DNA of 64,000 nucleotides from Beroe forskalii (GCA_011033025.1 WFMF01000482.1:62001-126000); one strand, 5' to 3'. Shown: positions 24,121 to 37,463, numbered from the stretch's first letter. A program made the numbers and translations. The notes: generated by a model not told the origin, from the letters alone.

Positions 24121-25489
24121 AGACCCGAACCTTGAAGGGACAAACTCCCAAAACTCTTAAGTTATTAGTTTAACTATCTGGAAATCAGTGTTTTTGATTT
24201 ATTGCGTTTAATTCATTGGTTTTTTCAATGAGTACATGTAAAGCAGTATTATTGGACTTCGCTCCAAATTGCTTACCATGTATTCTGAAATGATTTGATT
24301 TTGACCCCCCGGATTATTCAGATAGGAACATTATCACTGTGTTTAGGACTGTGAATTCCATTGTTTTATAGTGTAGAATATTTTGTAGAAAACCTAGCTG
24401 CAGCCAGCACTCATATTTGGTATGTGGTCTAGTGTCTAGTGTCTACTCTAACATTGCTACCTTTAAGTCTACGGTCGTCATGGTCAGCTTGTTATATAAT
24501 CATTCCTTGTGTGAATATCAGGCCTGAGACCAGACCCCTCTCACTTAATGGAATGAAGCTATTCGGCCAGGATTCAACTGTGCTGCAACTGAAAATTTCT
24601 TTATATTTTTGATGATTTGGTAATATTCACTGAATTTAAAGTATTTAGGTGCTGGCTGCAGTGAGTAAAATTCATAGATAAGTAGTTAGTTCCTATAACG
24701 ATCGGCTTTCAGAAACAGACGTTTTTCCTTAAAAATAACACAACCTTTTTTGTGAAAGGGAAATTAAGTCAAATTACTTAATGAACTTTCAGACTTTCCT
24801 GAAAATAAAAAGAATTTAAATCTTTGATTTTAAAATCGAGTTCCATGTTCTGTTTCTGGGAATCGATTTTTTTGTTTATTCTTTATTTATGTATAGCAAA
24901 TAAATTATTGCATATTCTCAATCATGCAGTAGCATCAGATTCTGAATCATGTGTATCTGACTGATAATTCTTATCTTTTTGATAATAGTTGCTAGATCAT
25001 ATCATATTGATTTTCGCTGTACCGATCGATGATTATTCGGAATTGTTTTTGTTGATATATTTAATCGTTAAATCTAGTCACTGCTTGTTTAACAGTTGAC
25101 AACCAGTACCCGTTTGTTTAACATTCATATTTAATTGGCTGATAGAATTTTATTTTTGGCGTTGTTCAAGTTTTCAGATTGAAGTTTGAACGCCGCTGAT
25201 GACAAATGCTGTTTATCTCTCTTAACATTAGTTCTCTTTTATCTGATTTGTCTGAGTTACTGCTACTAGCAGTAACTCAGGCAAATTATCATCAATTATC
25301 TGATTGGTTCGTGCCAAATGAGATATTTCATATTTTCATGGCATGATAAGTCAATTTTCAGTTTCACAATATTATACGTGTTCATGTATGTTTTAATATT
25401 AATAAGTGTTTCTCCTGTGAACTTGAAGAAGCGTAGTCGCCCAAAATGAAAATAACGTCCCGTACCATTACCATTGGCATTGACCGGTA
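24121..25489 (+). other. Probable 3' UTR and flank of the YWTD receptor
   Basis: No coding sequence is recognised. A canonical AATAAA lies at 24899-24904, about 860 bases after the stop, and could end the transcript. The rest is AT-rich. Confidence 0.4.
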
Positions 25490-28400
25490 ATCTCTTATAT
25501 AATTTCGCATTCTCTGTTTTTCTGTTTGTACGTAACGGCGGAAACATCTTCGGAACGCGCGCGCATTACGATTTGTGCGGGTTACCATGGTGACACGTGC
25601 ACGGAGAATTGCGCGCGCGCTCATTTCTGTTAATGGTGTTTTGATTACGTTGCGATCTCTAATAACTTTTGAACGGATCGGAGTTTTTTGATGCGGTAAA
25701 AATTTTAAATTAAATTTGAATTGAATTGGTTGAAATTTGCGAGCTGTGTATTTGCAGGCCCAACGGGCTTCCTAGTCTCTAATATAATTTCGCATTCTCT
25801 GTTTTTCTGTTTGTACGTAACGGCGGAACGCGCGCGCATTACGATTTGTGCGGGTAACCATGGTGACACGTGCACGCAGAATTGCGCGCGCGCTCATTTC
25901 TGTTAACGGTGTTTTGATTACGTTGCGCGATCTCTAATAACTTTTGAACGGATCGGAGTTTTTTGATGCGGTAAAATTTAATTTAGTTTAATAATTGCAT
26001 TGGTTGAAATTAGCGAGCTTTGAGTCAGCTGTGTAATACTGTTTTGATTTTGTTGCTTCGTAACTCTTGATGCGATTGGAATTTTCTGACGCGCTAAAAA
26101 GTATTTAGTTGATTTGAATTGTGGAGTTTGAAATTTGCGAACGAGGTGCTGCGTAGCAGTTCCGAGTGAGTTGTAAACGGGCCTGCTAGTCTATATAATT
26201 TCGCAACCTCTGTTTTTTGTTTGCACGTAACGGCGGAAAAATCTTCGGAACGCGCGCGCATTACGATTTGTGCGGGTAACCATGGTGACACGTGCACGGA
26301 GAATTGCGCGCGCGCTCATTTCTGTTAATGGTGTTTTGATTACGTTGCGCGATCTCTAATTACAACTTTTGAACGAATCAGAGTTTTTTGATGCGGTAAA
26401 ATTTTTCATGTACTTGGTCGATTTGAAATGTGGTTTCTGAAATTTGCGAACGAGGTGCTGCGTAGCAGCGCCGAGTGAGCTTTGAAGTAGACATTCTTTG
26501 AAGTAGACCTTTTGTGATTTTTCACAAATTGTGTTTTCAGAGGCATGCTGACCCAGTGGCATTAAAATTTTTAGTGGCTACAGTAGCCGACTGAATTTTA
26601 TTGCAAAAGTGGCTGATTTAAGTCTAATGTTAAGATGTCCGTTATTTGCGTCGTATTTGTCTTAGTTTTTGGTCACCAGATTAGAATTTTTACTGATGAA
26701 TTTGTAGAAGGCTTTAAGCAGCATCAGACGGACTTTTATGATGTAATTTCAAGTCAGAATGACTTTTTTCATGAAGCAGAGGCAAAATTGTAAAATTTGT
26801 CACTAAGTAAAAAAGTCTCCCCGGCACTGACTCGAACCCACAACAACCGCGCTTAAACTCGGAACCTTAGACCACTCGGCCACCACGGCGATGTACTTCA
26901 AAGAATTAGCAATAAGTAATGACGCGCACTTTAGTCGAATGGAAGATTTTGCACGTAGAGCATTGAATCCAACTTTTGGCCATGGAATCACAATGTGAAG
27001 TTGTATTGATTGTTTATCACTGAATTACTATATATCAACTCATTGAATTTGCCATTGGATATTGATGATTTCTGAATTCGATTTGATTCATGTTCCGTGA
27101 GTCAGTGACATGACCACGAATCATTACACTTTGCTGCATTGCTTAATGCTTATGATATGCCTTTTTCCTGTGACCTAGAAGGCCCAACGGGCCTTCTAGT
27201 CTTACTTATAAAGTCGCAGATTGTGTTAATGTGTTTTTTTTACGTCACGCCCCATGGCAACGCGCACGCAATGGAGGAAATTGCACGTGCAGATTAACTG
27301 CGCGCGCGTTCATTTCTGCTAAATGCTGTTTTAATTTCGGAGCTTCATAACTTTTGATCTGATTGGAATCTTTTGATGCGGTAAAAAGTATTTAGTTGAT
27401 TTGAAATTTGCGAACGAGGTGCTGCGTAGCAGCGCCGAGTGAGCTGTGTATTTGCAGACCCAACGGGCCTGCTAGTCTTAATTATAAAGTCGCAAATCGT
27501 GTTTGTTTTACGTCACGCCCCATGGCAACGCGCGTGCAATGAGGGAAATTGCACGTGCAGATTAATTGCGCGCGCGTTCATTTCTGTTTAATGCTGTTTT
27601 GATTTCGGAGCTTCATAACTTTTGATGAGGTCGAAATTTTTTGATGCGGTAAAAAGTATTTAATTAATTTGAAATTTGCGAACGAGGTGCTGCGTAGCAG
27701 CGCCGAGTGAGCTGTGTATTTGCAGGCCCAACGGGCCTGCTAGTCTTAATTATAATTTCGTAAGAGCACGTGAATTATGTTTGTGCTTCCGCACCGAATT
27801 AAATTTGAGCTTGCCAAGAAAATATCAAGAGAAACGAATGCAAACGGGAGAAAAGAGGTGCTGTTGCTATGGAGATTGGATATTAGCGCACGTGCAACAT
27901 CAAGTAGTTTCTAAAGTAGTGTTACGTTAGTGATTTAAGCTGTCGAGATGTTGCTTTTAAATGTTGATGTTTTTAAATCCGTAGTTCATGAGGCATATAG
28001 GAATTTTGGACGACATTATCGGACGCTTAGGAAAGTAGGAAATTATTACAAAAAATATCTAAACAGTAGAGTTCAACCGATTAAATAAATTCGCATCGAA
28101 CGATGTTCCTACATCTCGGCGTGTTTCAATTAATGAGAAGTTCACGAATTTCGATTCAGAACACTTCACGTAAACGTAAGGAAAACAAAATTGTTGAACT
28201 AACAAAACACGACGCGCGCGCATTTAATCTTGCGCGCAACGCAGAAACTCTGCGCGCGTCGCAAAGTTATTTCAGATATAGTTACGAACTTACAAGACGA
28301 AATGCGCGGCGTAGAATTATGAATTTGCGCTTAGTCTGAGCGCGCACCAGGCAAGGCCTAAAATTAATATCTAATTTATTTCCATTTCTAACGCAGCTTT

Positions 28401-28615
28401 ATTCAGTATACGAATGAAGGAAAAATCATAATTCACAGTAAGACCAGTCAAACAATGCGTTAGTGTTTCCTAATGCCTATTACCACAAGTGCGTCGCAAG
28501 TTTCGTCGTTTGCTCCTTTGAAATCAACATTCACCTAACCACGAGCGCATCGCAACTTTCGTCGTTTGCTCCTTTGAAATCAACATTCACCGGGCCTGCT
28601 AGTTTTAAATAATTT
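25490..28615 (-). repeat. Inverted-repeat arm B: reverse complement of arm A
   Basis: The same hairpin units, SINE-containing segment and outer flank as 13380-17100 appear in reverse order and orientation, with fewer tandem units. Hairpins (GCAGGCCCAACGGGCCTGC, then CTAGT) lie near 25757, 27450 and 27722, and a related AAGGCCCAACGGGCCTT form near 27180. The outer flank (27740-28420) matches 13380-14045 inverted. A duplication of about 60 bp (CGCAACTTTCGTCGTTTGCT) ends the arm at GGGCCTGCTAG. The arms flank the YWTD receptor exons. Confidence 0.75.
26815..26895 (-). mobile_element. tRNA-Leu-derived SINE head, second copy
   Basis: This is the reverse complement of the tRNA-like head at 15803, with the same A-box and B-box and a T-run terminator on the minus strand. 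It differs at a few bases and lies at the matching position in arm B. Confidence 0.65.
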
Positions 28616-28935
28616 GATGAGACTAATCACGCATTTTACCTCATACTCATAATATTCTGATATTATTTCCTGCCTGATTTTACTAACTGTCTTGCCTTAG
28701 GTCGATTTGCTTCTTTACCTTCAGCTTTTGCTAAAATTTTCAGGAGGATTTTCATATGATTGAGCAGATAATGCATTGTTTGCTTAAGGCTAAGCTAGGT
28801 TTGTGTATTAATATTATTCTATTTTTGTTGGATATCAATACATCGTGCAATTGTAAGTTCAAAATATTTAATTCCTGTTTTGTTTATATTTCGTGTGGTT
28901 AATTATAGTTCTACTCTTCGCTGTCTTGTCAGGCA

Positions 28936-29118
28936 ACGCCTGACAATCGCTGACTCAAATTATCACCACGACCAAAATCTTATGAAATAGGTCTGTTCCC
29001 TACTTTGGCTCAAAAGCAATGTTCGTAAACTTTTCGAACATTGCTTTTGAGCCAAAGTAGGGAACAGACCTATTTCAAAAGATTTTGGTCATGGTGATAA
29101 TTTGAGACAGCGATTTAC
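28936..29118. mobile_element. Foldback element with arms of about 80 bp
   Basis: CGCTGACTCAAATTATCACC leads into an arm ending GCAATGTTCG. After an 8-base spacer (TAAACTTT) the complement runs back to GGTGATAATTTGAG and CAGCG. Only a few mismatches or indels separate the arms. It is a small non-autonomous foldback element or MITE next to the 25-bp minisatellite. Confidence 0.7.
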
Positions 29119-29129
29119 GGTAAAGGTAA

Positions 29130-31040
29130 AAAGCACGCGTTTCTTCAGAGAAGAAAAGCACGTATTTAGTTTCCTTTGAGATGGAAAAACGGGTTTCTTC
29201 ATGGAAGAAATGCACGCGTTTCTTCAGAAGGATGAAAAGCACGCGTTTTTTAAATACATACTTTTTAATAAATATAAATACTTTTTTTGAAAAGTACGCG
29301 TTGCATTTCTAATTCTTCCTAGAAGAAAGCACGTGTTGAACTGTTGAAGATGGAGAAACGCGTTTCTTCATGGAAGAAAAGCTGGCGATTCTTCGGAGAA
29401 TATAAGCGCGCGATTCTTCACAGAAGAAAAGCTGGCGATTCTTCACAAAAGAAAAGCGCACTATTCTTCAGAGAAGAAAAGCACGTGATTCTTCAGAGAA
29501 GAAAAACACGTGATTCTTCATAGCAGAAAAGCGCGCGTTTCTTCGGAGAAGAAAATCGCGCGTATATTCTTCAGAGAAGAAAAGCGCGTGATCTTCAGAG
29601 AAGATAAGCTCGTTATTCTTCAGAGAAGAAATGCACGTGATTCTTCACATAAGATTAAAGCACGTGATTCTTCAGAGAAGAAAAGAGCGCGATTCTTCAG
29701 AGAAGAAAAGAGCACGATTCTTCAGAGAAGAAAAGATCACGATTCTTCAGAGAAGAAAAGAGGACGATTATTCAGAGAAGAAAAGCGCGCGATTCTTCAG
29801 AGAAGAAAAGCACGCGATTCTTCAGAGAAGAAAAGCGCGCGATTCTTCAGAGAAGAAAAGCGCGCGATTCTTCAGAGAAGAAAAGCGCGCGATTCTTCAG
29901 AGAAGAAAAGCGCGCGATTCTTCAGAGAAGAAAAGCGCGCGATTCTTCAGAGAAGAAAAGCGCGCGATTCTTCAGAGAAGAAAAGCGCGCGATTCTTCAG
30001 AGAAAAAAAGCGTGTGATTCTTCAGAGAAGAAAAGCGCGCGATTCTTCAGAGAAGAAAAGCGCGCGATTCTTCAGAGAAGACAATCGCACGAATCTTCAG
30101 AGAAGAAAAGCACGCTAGTGTTCAGAGATGAAAGGCACGCATTTCTTCAGAGAAGAAAGGGTACGCATTTAACTTCAGAGAAGAAAAGCGCGCATTTCTT
30201 CAGAGAAGAAAAGCACGCATTTCTCCAGAGAAGAAATGCATGCTTTTCTTCTCTGAAGAAATGCAAAGCGTTGAGAAGCAAAGCATGCATTTCTTCAGAG
30301 AAGAAAAGCACGCATTTCTCAGAGAAGAAAAGCGCGCGTTTCTTCAGAGAAGAAAAGCACGCGTTTCTTCAGAGAAGAAAAGCACGCGTTTCTTCAGAGA
30401 AGAAAAGCATGCGTTTCTTCAGAGAAGAAAAGCATGCGTTTCTTCAGAGAAGAAAAGCACGCGTTCTTCAGAGAAGAAAAGCGCGCGTTTCTTCTGAGAA
30501 GATAAGCGTGGAATTCTTCAGAGAACAAAAGCGCGCGATTCTTCAGGGAAGATAAGCGCGCGATTCTTCAGGGAAGAAAAGCGCGCGATTCTTCAGGGAA
30601 GATAAGCGCGCGATTCTTCAGGGAAGAAAAGTGCACGATTCTTCAGGGAAGAAAAGCACGCGATTCTTCAGGGAAGATCGAAAAGCACGCGATTCTTAAT
30701 AGAAAAAATGCACGAATCTTCAGAGAAGAAAAGCGCGCTTATCTTCAGAAAAGAAAAGCGCGCGTTTCTTCAGAGAAGAAAAGCATGCATTTCTTCAGAA
30801 AGTCCAAGCCATGCATTTCTTAGATTTAAAGGGACCTCTTCAGGGAAGAAAAAGCATGTTCAAGCCAGAGAAGAAAGCATGCATTTCTTCAGGATAAGAA
30901 AAGGGCTCATTTCTTCAGAGCCATCATTTTGTCAGAAAGTAAAGCATGCATTTTTTCAGAGATGATAGGAACGCGTTTCTTCACAGAAGAAAAGCGCCCA
31001 TTTATTCAGAGAAGAAAAGAATAAAAAACGCGTTTCTTCC
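29130..31040. repeat. 25-bp GCGCGC minisatellite
   Basis: Tandem units built on AAAAGCGCGCGATTCTTC plus AGAGAAG have period 25, so each reading frame cycles through a 25-residue pattern and gives spurious open frames (REEKRAILQRRKARD). The core at 29690-30080 is most uniform. Flanks have variants with CACGCG, CATGCA or TTTCTTC. Each unit is close to a palindrome, GAAGAA...TTCTTC around GCGCGC. Confidence 0.9.
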
Positions 31041-31538
31041 AATGCTTTATACCATCACATATAATAGGCAACAAAATTAAAGTGAAAACCTTGGCTTCTG
31101 GTTGTAGAAATTATAATAAATTAAGCAAATTTTACAACGTAAATTGCATATTGTAATTCTCTTTAATATAAAATTAACATTAACTAAAATAAGTCCAGTT
31201 ACATTTAAGGGACCATCATTTCTGGATGGTCCCTGATTGTTACAGTAACTCAAAATTATAAAATAAAAGCGCATTGAGCATGTGATATATTCATCGAACC
31301 AGTGAATCACCTTTCACTTTATTATACAAGAGGTATTTTATCCAAACAATTTTTCAGTCAACTTTTCCAACCATCGCATAATCATAATTTAATAAAATTA
31401 AATATCAAATGATAAAAACTACAAGTACAACATAGGTACCAGAAATAAATATCAAAATTTAAAAAATACATTTTTTTCTGTCTCCATAATAAAATTCCTC
31501 GACGTTCCGACTTCCAAGAATTAGATCTAATCAGCAAA

Positions 31539-34500
31539 TCACAAATCATCGAGGAGGTCGTCGTCATCGTCCTCCTCCAAAGCAGCACAAACCTCGTCAC
31601 TACTCAGGAAGAACTCAGCCTCCCCTTCCAGCACCGGACTGGCAGCGCATTCTCCCCTGCAATGAAACGTGAATTTATAAATCTGTTCATACTATAATTC
31701 ATAGAGATGTTATGGTGTCTTGACCTTTTGAGCCGCGGCGTATTATCATTTTACTCCACGCTTGGGTCCTTTTTAAGGTTTGTTGCATTGAAAGTACTTT
31801 GTGCGCTGTCATTCGCCGCACCTCACAAGGTCGAGATACCTGGGTTACTGTTGTAGTTCTTTTCATCTCGTGATATCTTGCAGTAAGGTGAAATACCCGC
31901 TTACCTGTGGATGAGGCTGAGTTTGTTCTCCTTGAGAGTGGATTTGATGGTGGGGTTCGTCACAGCCTGCTTCAGATACTCATTGAAGAGAGAGAAGGAG
32001 GAGCTCTGCACGCAGCACGCTCTCAAACTCCGCAAGCATTCGGCCAGATGGTCTCCTCCGTACTGTGCTATGCGGGTTATAACGTCACACATCATCTTAC
32101 AAGCTGCAGTGGCCCCCAGCTTGTTCTGAGCAACGAGGAAATCTTCCAGGGGTGTGGTCGTTCCTATCTTTACTTCTGTTCCTGAAGTTTAGAAGTGATA
32201 TAAACGGGCTGAGATCGTAGCAATGAGCGGGAGGACATTGAGGCCGTTACATTTTAAAGGATGTGAAACTGTAAAAGATAAGGACAGAAACCGTCTGTTA
32301 CACTGTATATGTCACGATATTATGAACCTCCTGGAGCCCATTACATACCGAGCAAGTCGTCGAAACATATATCGTCTTTCTTTATCTTCTTTATTTCGTT
32401 CTCAACTCCAAGTTCAACATTATCCATGTTGAACATGTCTCCAGCAGTGCGTTTCTTCGCTTTCTCTTCCACTTTTACGATGTTGAAAACTTTACTGCAC
32501 ACTTTCACGGCGTCTGAGCTGATGGTTAGCAAAAGTAATTCTAAACTATGCCCATAAAGATTAAAGATATTAGAAGAATTCTACAGTACAGTGCGAACAC
32601 GAGATAATTTCCAAATAAAACGAATGTCTGTCGCAATAATACTGTCCCGGGGATACTGCAACAAATTTCTCGCTTAGTCGTTGGAGAATTCAGGAGATTT
32701 GAAGAAGTGGGACATGTCCACTGTTGGAAGGGGGTCGTGGGGGTTGGTCAGCTTGTGAGCCGCACACTCAAACCGACGTTGTATGTCCGGGTTAGCTACC
32801 TCACTCGCTTTGAACTGAAGAGGGAATGTGTAAACACAGAAATCAGAGTCCATGCGATGGAACATGGGCAAAATTAATAAACATATTTTCTTGTCCGAAA
32901 TGATGAGAAATACGTTAATACACTATACCTCTGATTTTGCCGATAAATCCATGCTATCGATGAGGCTATCAATCGCATTTAGCTGATCTGGATTGGGTTC
33001 GGTCTTTATGCGAGGAAATTCGGCCTTCTTGAAATTCGATCTTGGGTAACAAACAACTACAAGAGGCATAAAGGTACCCAAAGGTAGTATATATACCCCA
33101 ATCCTCTCAAAATGCCGACGTCGGCTAACCGTTACAATGCCTTTTTAATTGAAGATAGAAACAAAAGAAACTGTAATTATTTGTCGAATCTGTGCACCAT
33201 TGCACCGCATTTAGCGGAATGAGCAGACCAACCTTCTTGATCTGGTTGGAGTATGGCATCTCCACCATCATGAGGGTGGCAGTGTAACTCTTCACGTTGG
33301 GAAGCAGGACACACAGTTTGGGGGGAGCGTCGTCCTTCTTAACGAACCTGAACAGGGTTGGTCGGTAGGTCTGTGACATGTAACAGGGTTGGTCGGTAGG
33401 TCTGTGACATGATGATAGCATTGCATTTGCTCTGAGTGGAACACAGCCAACTCTGCAAAGTGCTATATAAACCTATGATGAATCTATGAGGGGCTATGCT
33501 GCTAACCTGCAGATGGCCACCATATTGAGGTCCCTGAGAGCAGTGGCGAAGGCGGCTAATCCTGTGCTAGCCGCCATGTTGTCAGGCGGCGCTGTTACAG
33601 CAAGTGCTGTCTTGACACACAGCTCCTGCGGTCATAGTCACGTGACTCAGGCATTAGGGACTAGGATATAGTCATGGAGGGTGGTAGAACCAATCACATT
33701 GAGCAACACAGGAAGGTATGGGATGCGTAAAAAGGGAAAAGAAAAATCTGCTCTACGACATTTAATTTCAACATCGAGAGAAATAGTCTGCAACAAATTC
33801 ATAAACAAACATTGTCACTGACCTCTTTCCTGATGTTGGACCGCTTGGTTGTACATATGAGAACCAGTTCCTTATCTGTTTCCCCTTTCATCAGACTGGA
33901 GTCTACTTTTGAGATAGGAATGTATGTCTTTCCGTACCTGTTATGTAAGACGTTAGTGCATAAATTGGAAAATGTGCATGTAAGAAAGCTACAAATGTAT
34001 ATTTTACTGGGCACTCCGATGATAACTTAAAATGTCATTCGTTATTCATGTACAAATATATTAAGATAAAATCAAATCATTCCCTTTGTTTCAAAGTGTC
34101 ACAAGTCACCTGTATCCCTTGTTCATACAGTCAGGATCTATCTGGGTTTGATTTTCATCGTTAAGATGGTAGATCCTGTCCCTAGTCGCTACTTCGCCAT
34201 TACTATCACACATCTTGAGGGAAAACAGGTGATGGGACGAAATAAAGATGGGTAGAATGAGACAAATTTCATAACTAAAACATCGACATACCTGCTTTAC
34301 CTCCTAGGATGTAACACTACCCTTGCATGCGCAAATTTACGCATTTGCGCACTTTTCATCAAATTCCCATTCTAAAGGAAAGGTGCAGACAGCGCCCGTT
34401 TCACTAACTTAAGGGTCTGCTGGTGAGAAGTAGTAGCTATCTTGGTGGTTATGAAGACTGGTAGCTGCGTACCGCTGCCTACTTCAATACAACCCTTAAA

Positions 34501-35151
34501 CGCGGCTGTCTGACGAACTGACTTGGTCTTGTACAGCTTCGTTATCATCGTAGCGTCCTCAGTACTGATGTTATCAGCCTGATCTACCTGCGGGATGTGA
34601 CTATGTGGAATGTGAAGCAACGGTACCAGGTAGAGTCACACATCCAAGCATTGAGAGTCATGGATAAACAAGTATGGACATATTTATTAAATTCTCATGG
34701 CACAGTCCAATACCTGATTACAAAGTGCGACCATAGTCTGACAGTTTCTGGGGAGTGATGCCAACCAATTCTCAGGATCAGTGTCGTTATCATCATACAG
34801 TGCTGGACCTGGGTAGTAGGTTTTAGCACATTCCCAAATGCAGCAGAATCCAATTGTACTTCAAAATTATCAATAACTAGAAAAGCCCGCTGGGCCTGCT
34901 AGATAATACAGAACCAAATAATAAGCTCAGAAAATGTTTATGAAGGAGCAAAATTTAACATTATTCGTTGGTTCCTTTTAGTAATGGTGGACCGGGCAAG
35001 TTTTGATTGTTATAATTTGCTCTGTATGATGAGAAGCAATCTGAAAATTAAAACCGAGTATCGTACTCATAGTCATACCGAAAGCCAAGATTCACACCAA
35101 GAGCAGTATTCCTAAAAAAATTTTTTTTCCCCCAAAACAAAAAAAAGGGGT

Positions 35152-35182
<31 letters not shown>

Positions 35183-36422
35183 TTTTTAAAAATTTCCCCA
35201 AAAAAATTTAAAACCAAAAAAAAAGGGGGGCCCAAAAACCTTTTTTTCCCCGGTTTCTTTTTTTGCTGAAAAAAAAATTTTTTTTTTTCCCCCCCAAAAC
35301 CAAAAAAAAAAAAATTTTAAGGGGGGTTTTTTTTTTTTTAAAAAAACCCTTTCCCTTTTAAATTTTTTTCCCAAAAAAATTTTTTTTTTAAAAAAGTGGA
35401 AACCCCGGGGGGGAAAACCTTTTAAAATTTAACAAATACCCAAAAAAGGTTAAACCCCCCCCGGTTTGTTTTAATTTTTTTAATTTTGGAATTTAAAAAA
35501 AAACCCCCCAAAAGGGTTTTTTTTTTTTGGGAAAAAAAAAAAATTTTTTTTAAAAAGGAAAAATTTTTTTTTTTTCCCCCCTTAAACAAAAAAAAAAAAA
35601 AAAACCCCCCCCCCCGGGCCAAAATTTTTTTTTGGGGGGCCCCCCCAAATAAAAAGGCCCCCCCCCCCCCCCGGGGGGGGGTTTTTTCCCCCCCCCCCCC
35701 AAAAAAGGAATTTTTTCCCTTTTTTTTCCAAAAACCCAAAAAATTTAAAAATAAAAAAAAAATTTTAAAAAAAAAAAGGGGGTTTTTAAAATTTTAAATT
35801 TTTTTCCCTTTGGGGTTTTTAAAATTTTTTGGTTTGGGGGAACCCGGGGAAACCCATTTTTTTTGGGGGAAAAAATTTTTTGGGAAAAGGTTTTTTTTTT
35901 GGGGAAAAAAAAAAATTTTTTTAAAAATTTTTTTTAAAAAATTTTTTTGGGTTTTTTTTAAAAAAAAATTTCAAGAAAAAAAATTTAAATTAACCCTTTT
36001 TTTCCCCCCCCTTTACCCCCTTTCCCTTTTTTTTTAAAAATTTCTTTTTTTTTTAAAAAAAACCCCTTTTCCCGGGGGGGGCCCCTTTTTTTTCCCCCCC
36101 CCCTTTTTTCCCCAACCCCCCGGGTTTTCCCCTTTTTTTCCCCCCCGGGGAAAAAAGGGGGGCCCCCCTTTAAAAAAAAAAAAATTTTTTGAAAAAATTT
36201 TAAAAAAAAAAAAATTTTTTTTAAAAGGGGAAAAAAAAAACCCCCTTTAAAAAAAAAAATTTAAAAAAAATTTAAAAAATTTTGGGGCCCAAAAAAAAAA
36301 GGAAAAAAAAAAAAACCCAAAAAACCCCAAAAAAAAAAAAAAAAAAAAAAAATTTTTTAAAAAAAAAAAAAAAAAAAAATTAAAAAAAAATGAAAATAAA
36401 AAAAGGGAATAAAAAAAAAACC

Positions 36423-36453
<31 letters not shown>

Positions 36454-37463
36454 CCCAAAAAAAAAAAATTTAAAATTTTAAAAAAAAAAAAAATTTTTTT
36501 TAAAACCTTTTAAAAACCTTTTAAAAAATTTAAAAGGGTTTTAAAAAAAAAGGGGGCCCCCCAAATAAAAGGGAAAAAATTTTTTTTTAAAAATTTTTTA
36601 AAAAAAATTTAAAATAGAAACCCAAACCTTTTTTTAAAAATTTTTTCCCCCCAAAAAAAAAGGGTTTTTTTTTTAAAAAAAAAAATTTTTCCCCAAACCC
36701 CCCGGGGGGTTTTTTTTTTTTCCCCCATCCCCCCCTCCAAAATTTTTCCTTTTAAATAAAACCCCCCTTTTCCCCCCCCCCAAAATTTTCCTTAAAAATT
36801 TTAAAATTTCAAATTTTGGTTCCCCCAAAAGGTTTTAAACCCGGGGAAAAAAATTTAAAAGGGCCCCGGGGAAAAAAGGGGAAAAACCCCCCCCCGGGGG
36901 GTTTTTAAATTTTTTTTTTAAAAAACCCCAAAGGGGTTTGGTTTGGTTCCAATTTTGTTGGGTTTTTTTTTTTTAAAATTTAAGGGAAAAAAGGGGGTTT
37001 TAAAAATTTTTTTTTTTTAAAAAAAATTTAAAATTTTTTGGGAAAAAAAAATTTTAAAAAAACCCGGTTTTTTTGGGGAAATTAAAATTAAAATTTTGGG
37101 AAAAAATTTTTTGACTTGTCAGGTATTAGCAGTGGTCGAGCCACTGTTATGTTGTCGAATGAGTCCACATTACCCGTGATAAGCGATACTTCTGTTTTGG
37201 GCTAAAAATGAATGATGTTATAAGGTCAATTATTTTTGATTTAACAAAATATAACCATGAATTGAGTTGAATCGATCAATTTCAGAGAATCTACAAACTA
37301 ATAATATAAGTCAAAGAAAAATGCGAATTGAACCCTCGTACAGTCCTGGCTAGTTTAGAGTGTTGTACATGCGTTGCAGCACATCCTTCTTCATGACTTC
37401 CACTGCTTCTTCGAGTGCTACACTCGTCAAGTCCACCACCAGCACTACCTTGCTTTTAGACAT
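31539..37463 (-). CDS. XRCC5: Ku80 (X-ray repair cross-complementing 5)
   Basis: Ku80 pairs with Ku70 to bind DNA ends in classical non-homologous end joining. The start is ATG at 37463 (MSKSKVVLVVDLT, first vWA strand). Exons: about 37354-37463, about 37110-37201 (FDNITVARPLLIPD), a gap at 35106-37112, then 34714-34808, about 34400-34587, 34110-34213 (YHLNDENQTQI), 33823-33937 (TYIPISKVDSSLMK), 33507-33625, 33233-33347 (KLCVLLPNVKSY), 32929-33040 (QLNAIDSLIDSMDLSAK), about 32674-32814 (PDIQRRFECAAHKL), 32349-32513, 31905-32181 (C-terminal helical domain) and 31539-31656. The last exon ends EEDDDDDLLDDL, matching the DNA-PKcs-binding tail of vertebrate Ku80. Exons for the rest of the vWA domain are missing inside the unreadable patch. 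The donors of the first exon and of the exon at 32674 are unclear. Confidence 0.92.
34868..34905. repeat. Fragment of the hairpin repeat in a Ku80 intron
   Basis: AAAAGCCCGCTGGGCCTGCT followed by AG matches the hairpin terminus of the units at 13.4-17.1 kb and 25.5-28.6 kb. Little else of the unit is present, so it is a truncated or terminal fragment. Confidence 0.5.
35106..37112. other. Unreadable homopolymer-stretched patch (likely artefact)
   Basis: Almost every base is part of a run of three or more (blocks of A, T, C and G), and long open frames are strings of K, F, G and P. Normal sequence resumes abruptly on both sides within XRCC5. This pattern is not known from genomic DNA and looks like a failed consensus. 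It should not be read as low-complexity biology or translated. Confidence 0.85.

Noticed and set aside
29510-30965. Arginine/lysine/serine-rich frames over the 25-bp repeat
   Set aside because: The 25-residue period equals three 25-bp units read through, so they are repeat artefacts, and overlapping frames are equally open.
35186-36037. Lysine/phenylalanine/glycine/proline-rich frames
   Set aside because: They lie in the homopolymer-stretched patch and are not real sequence.
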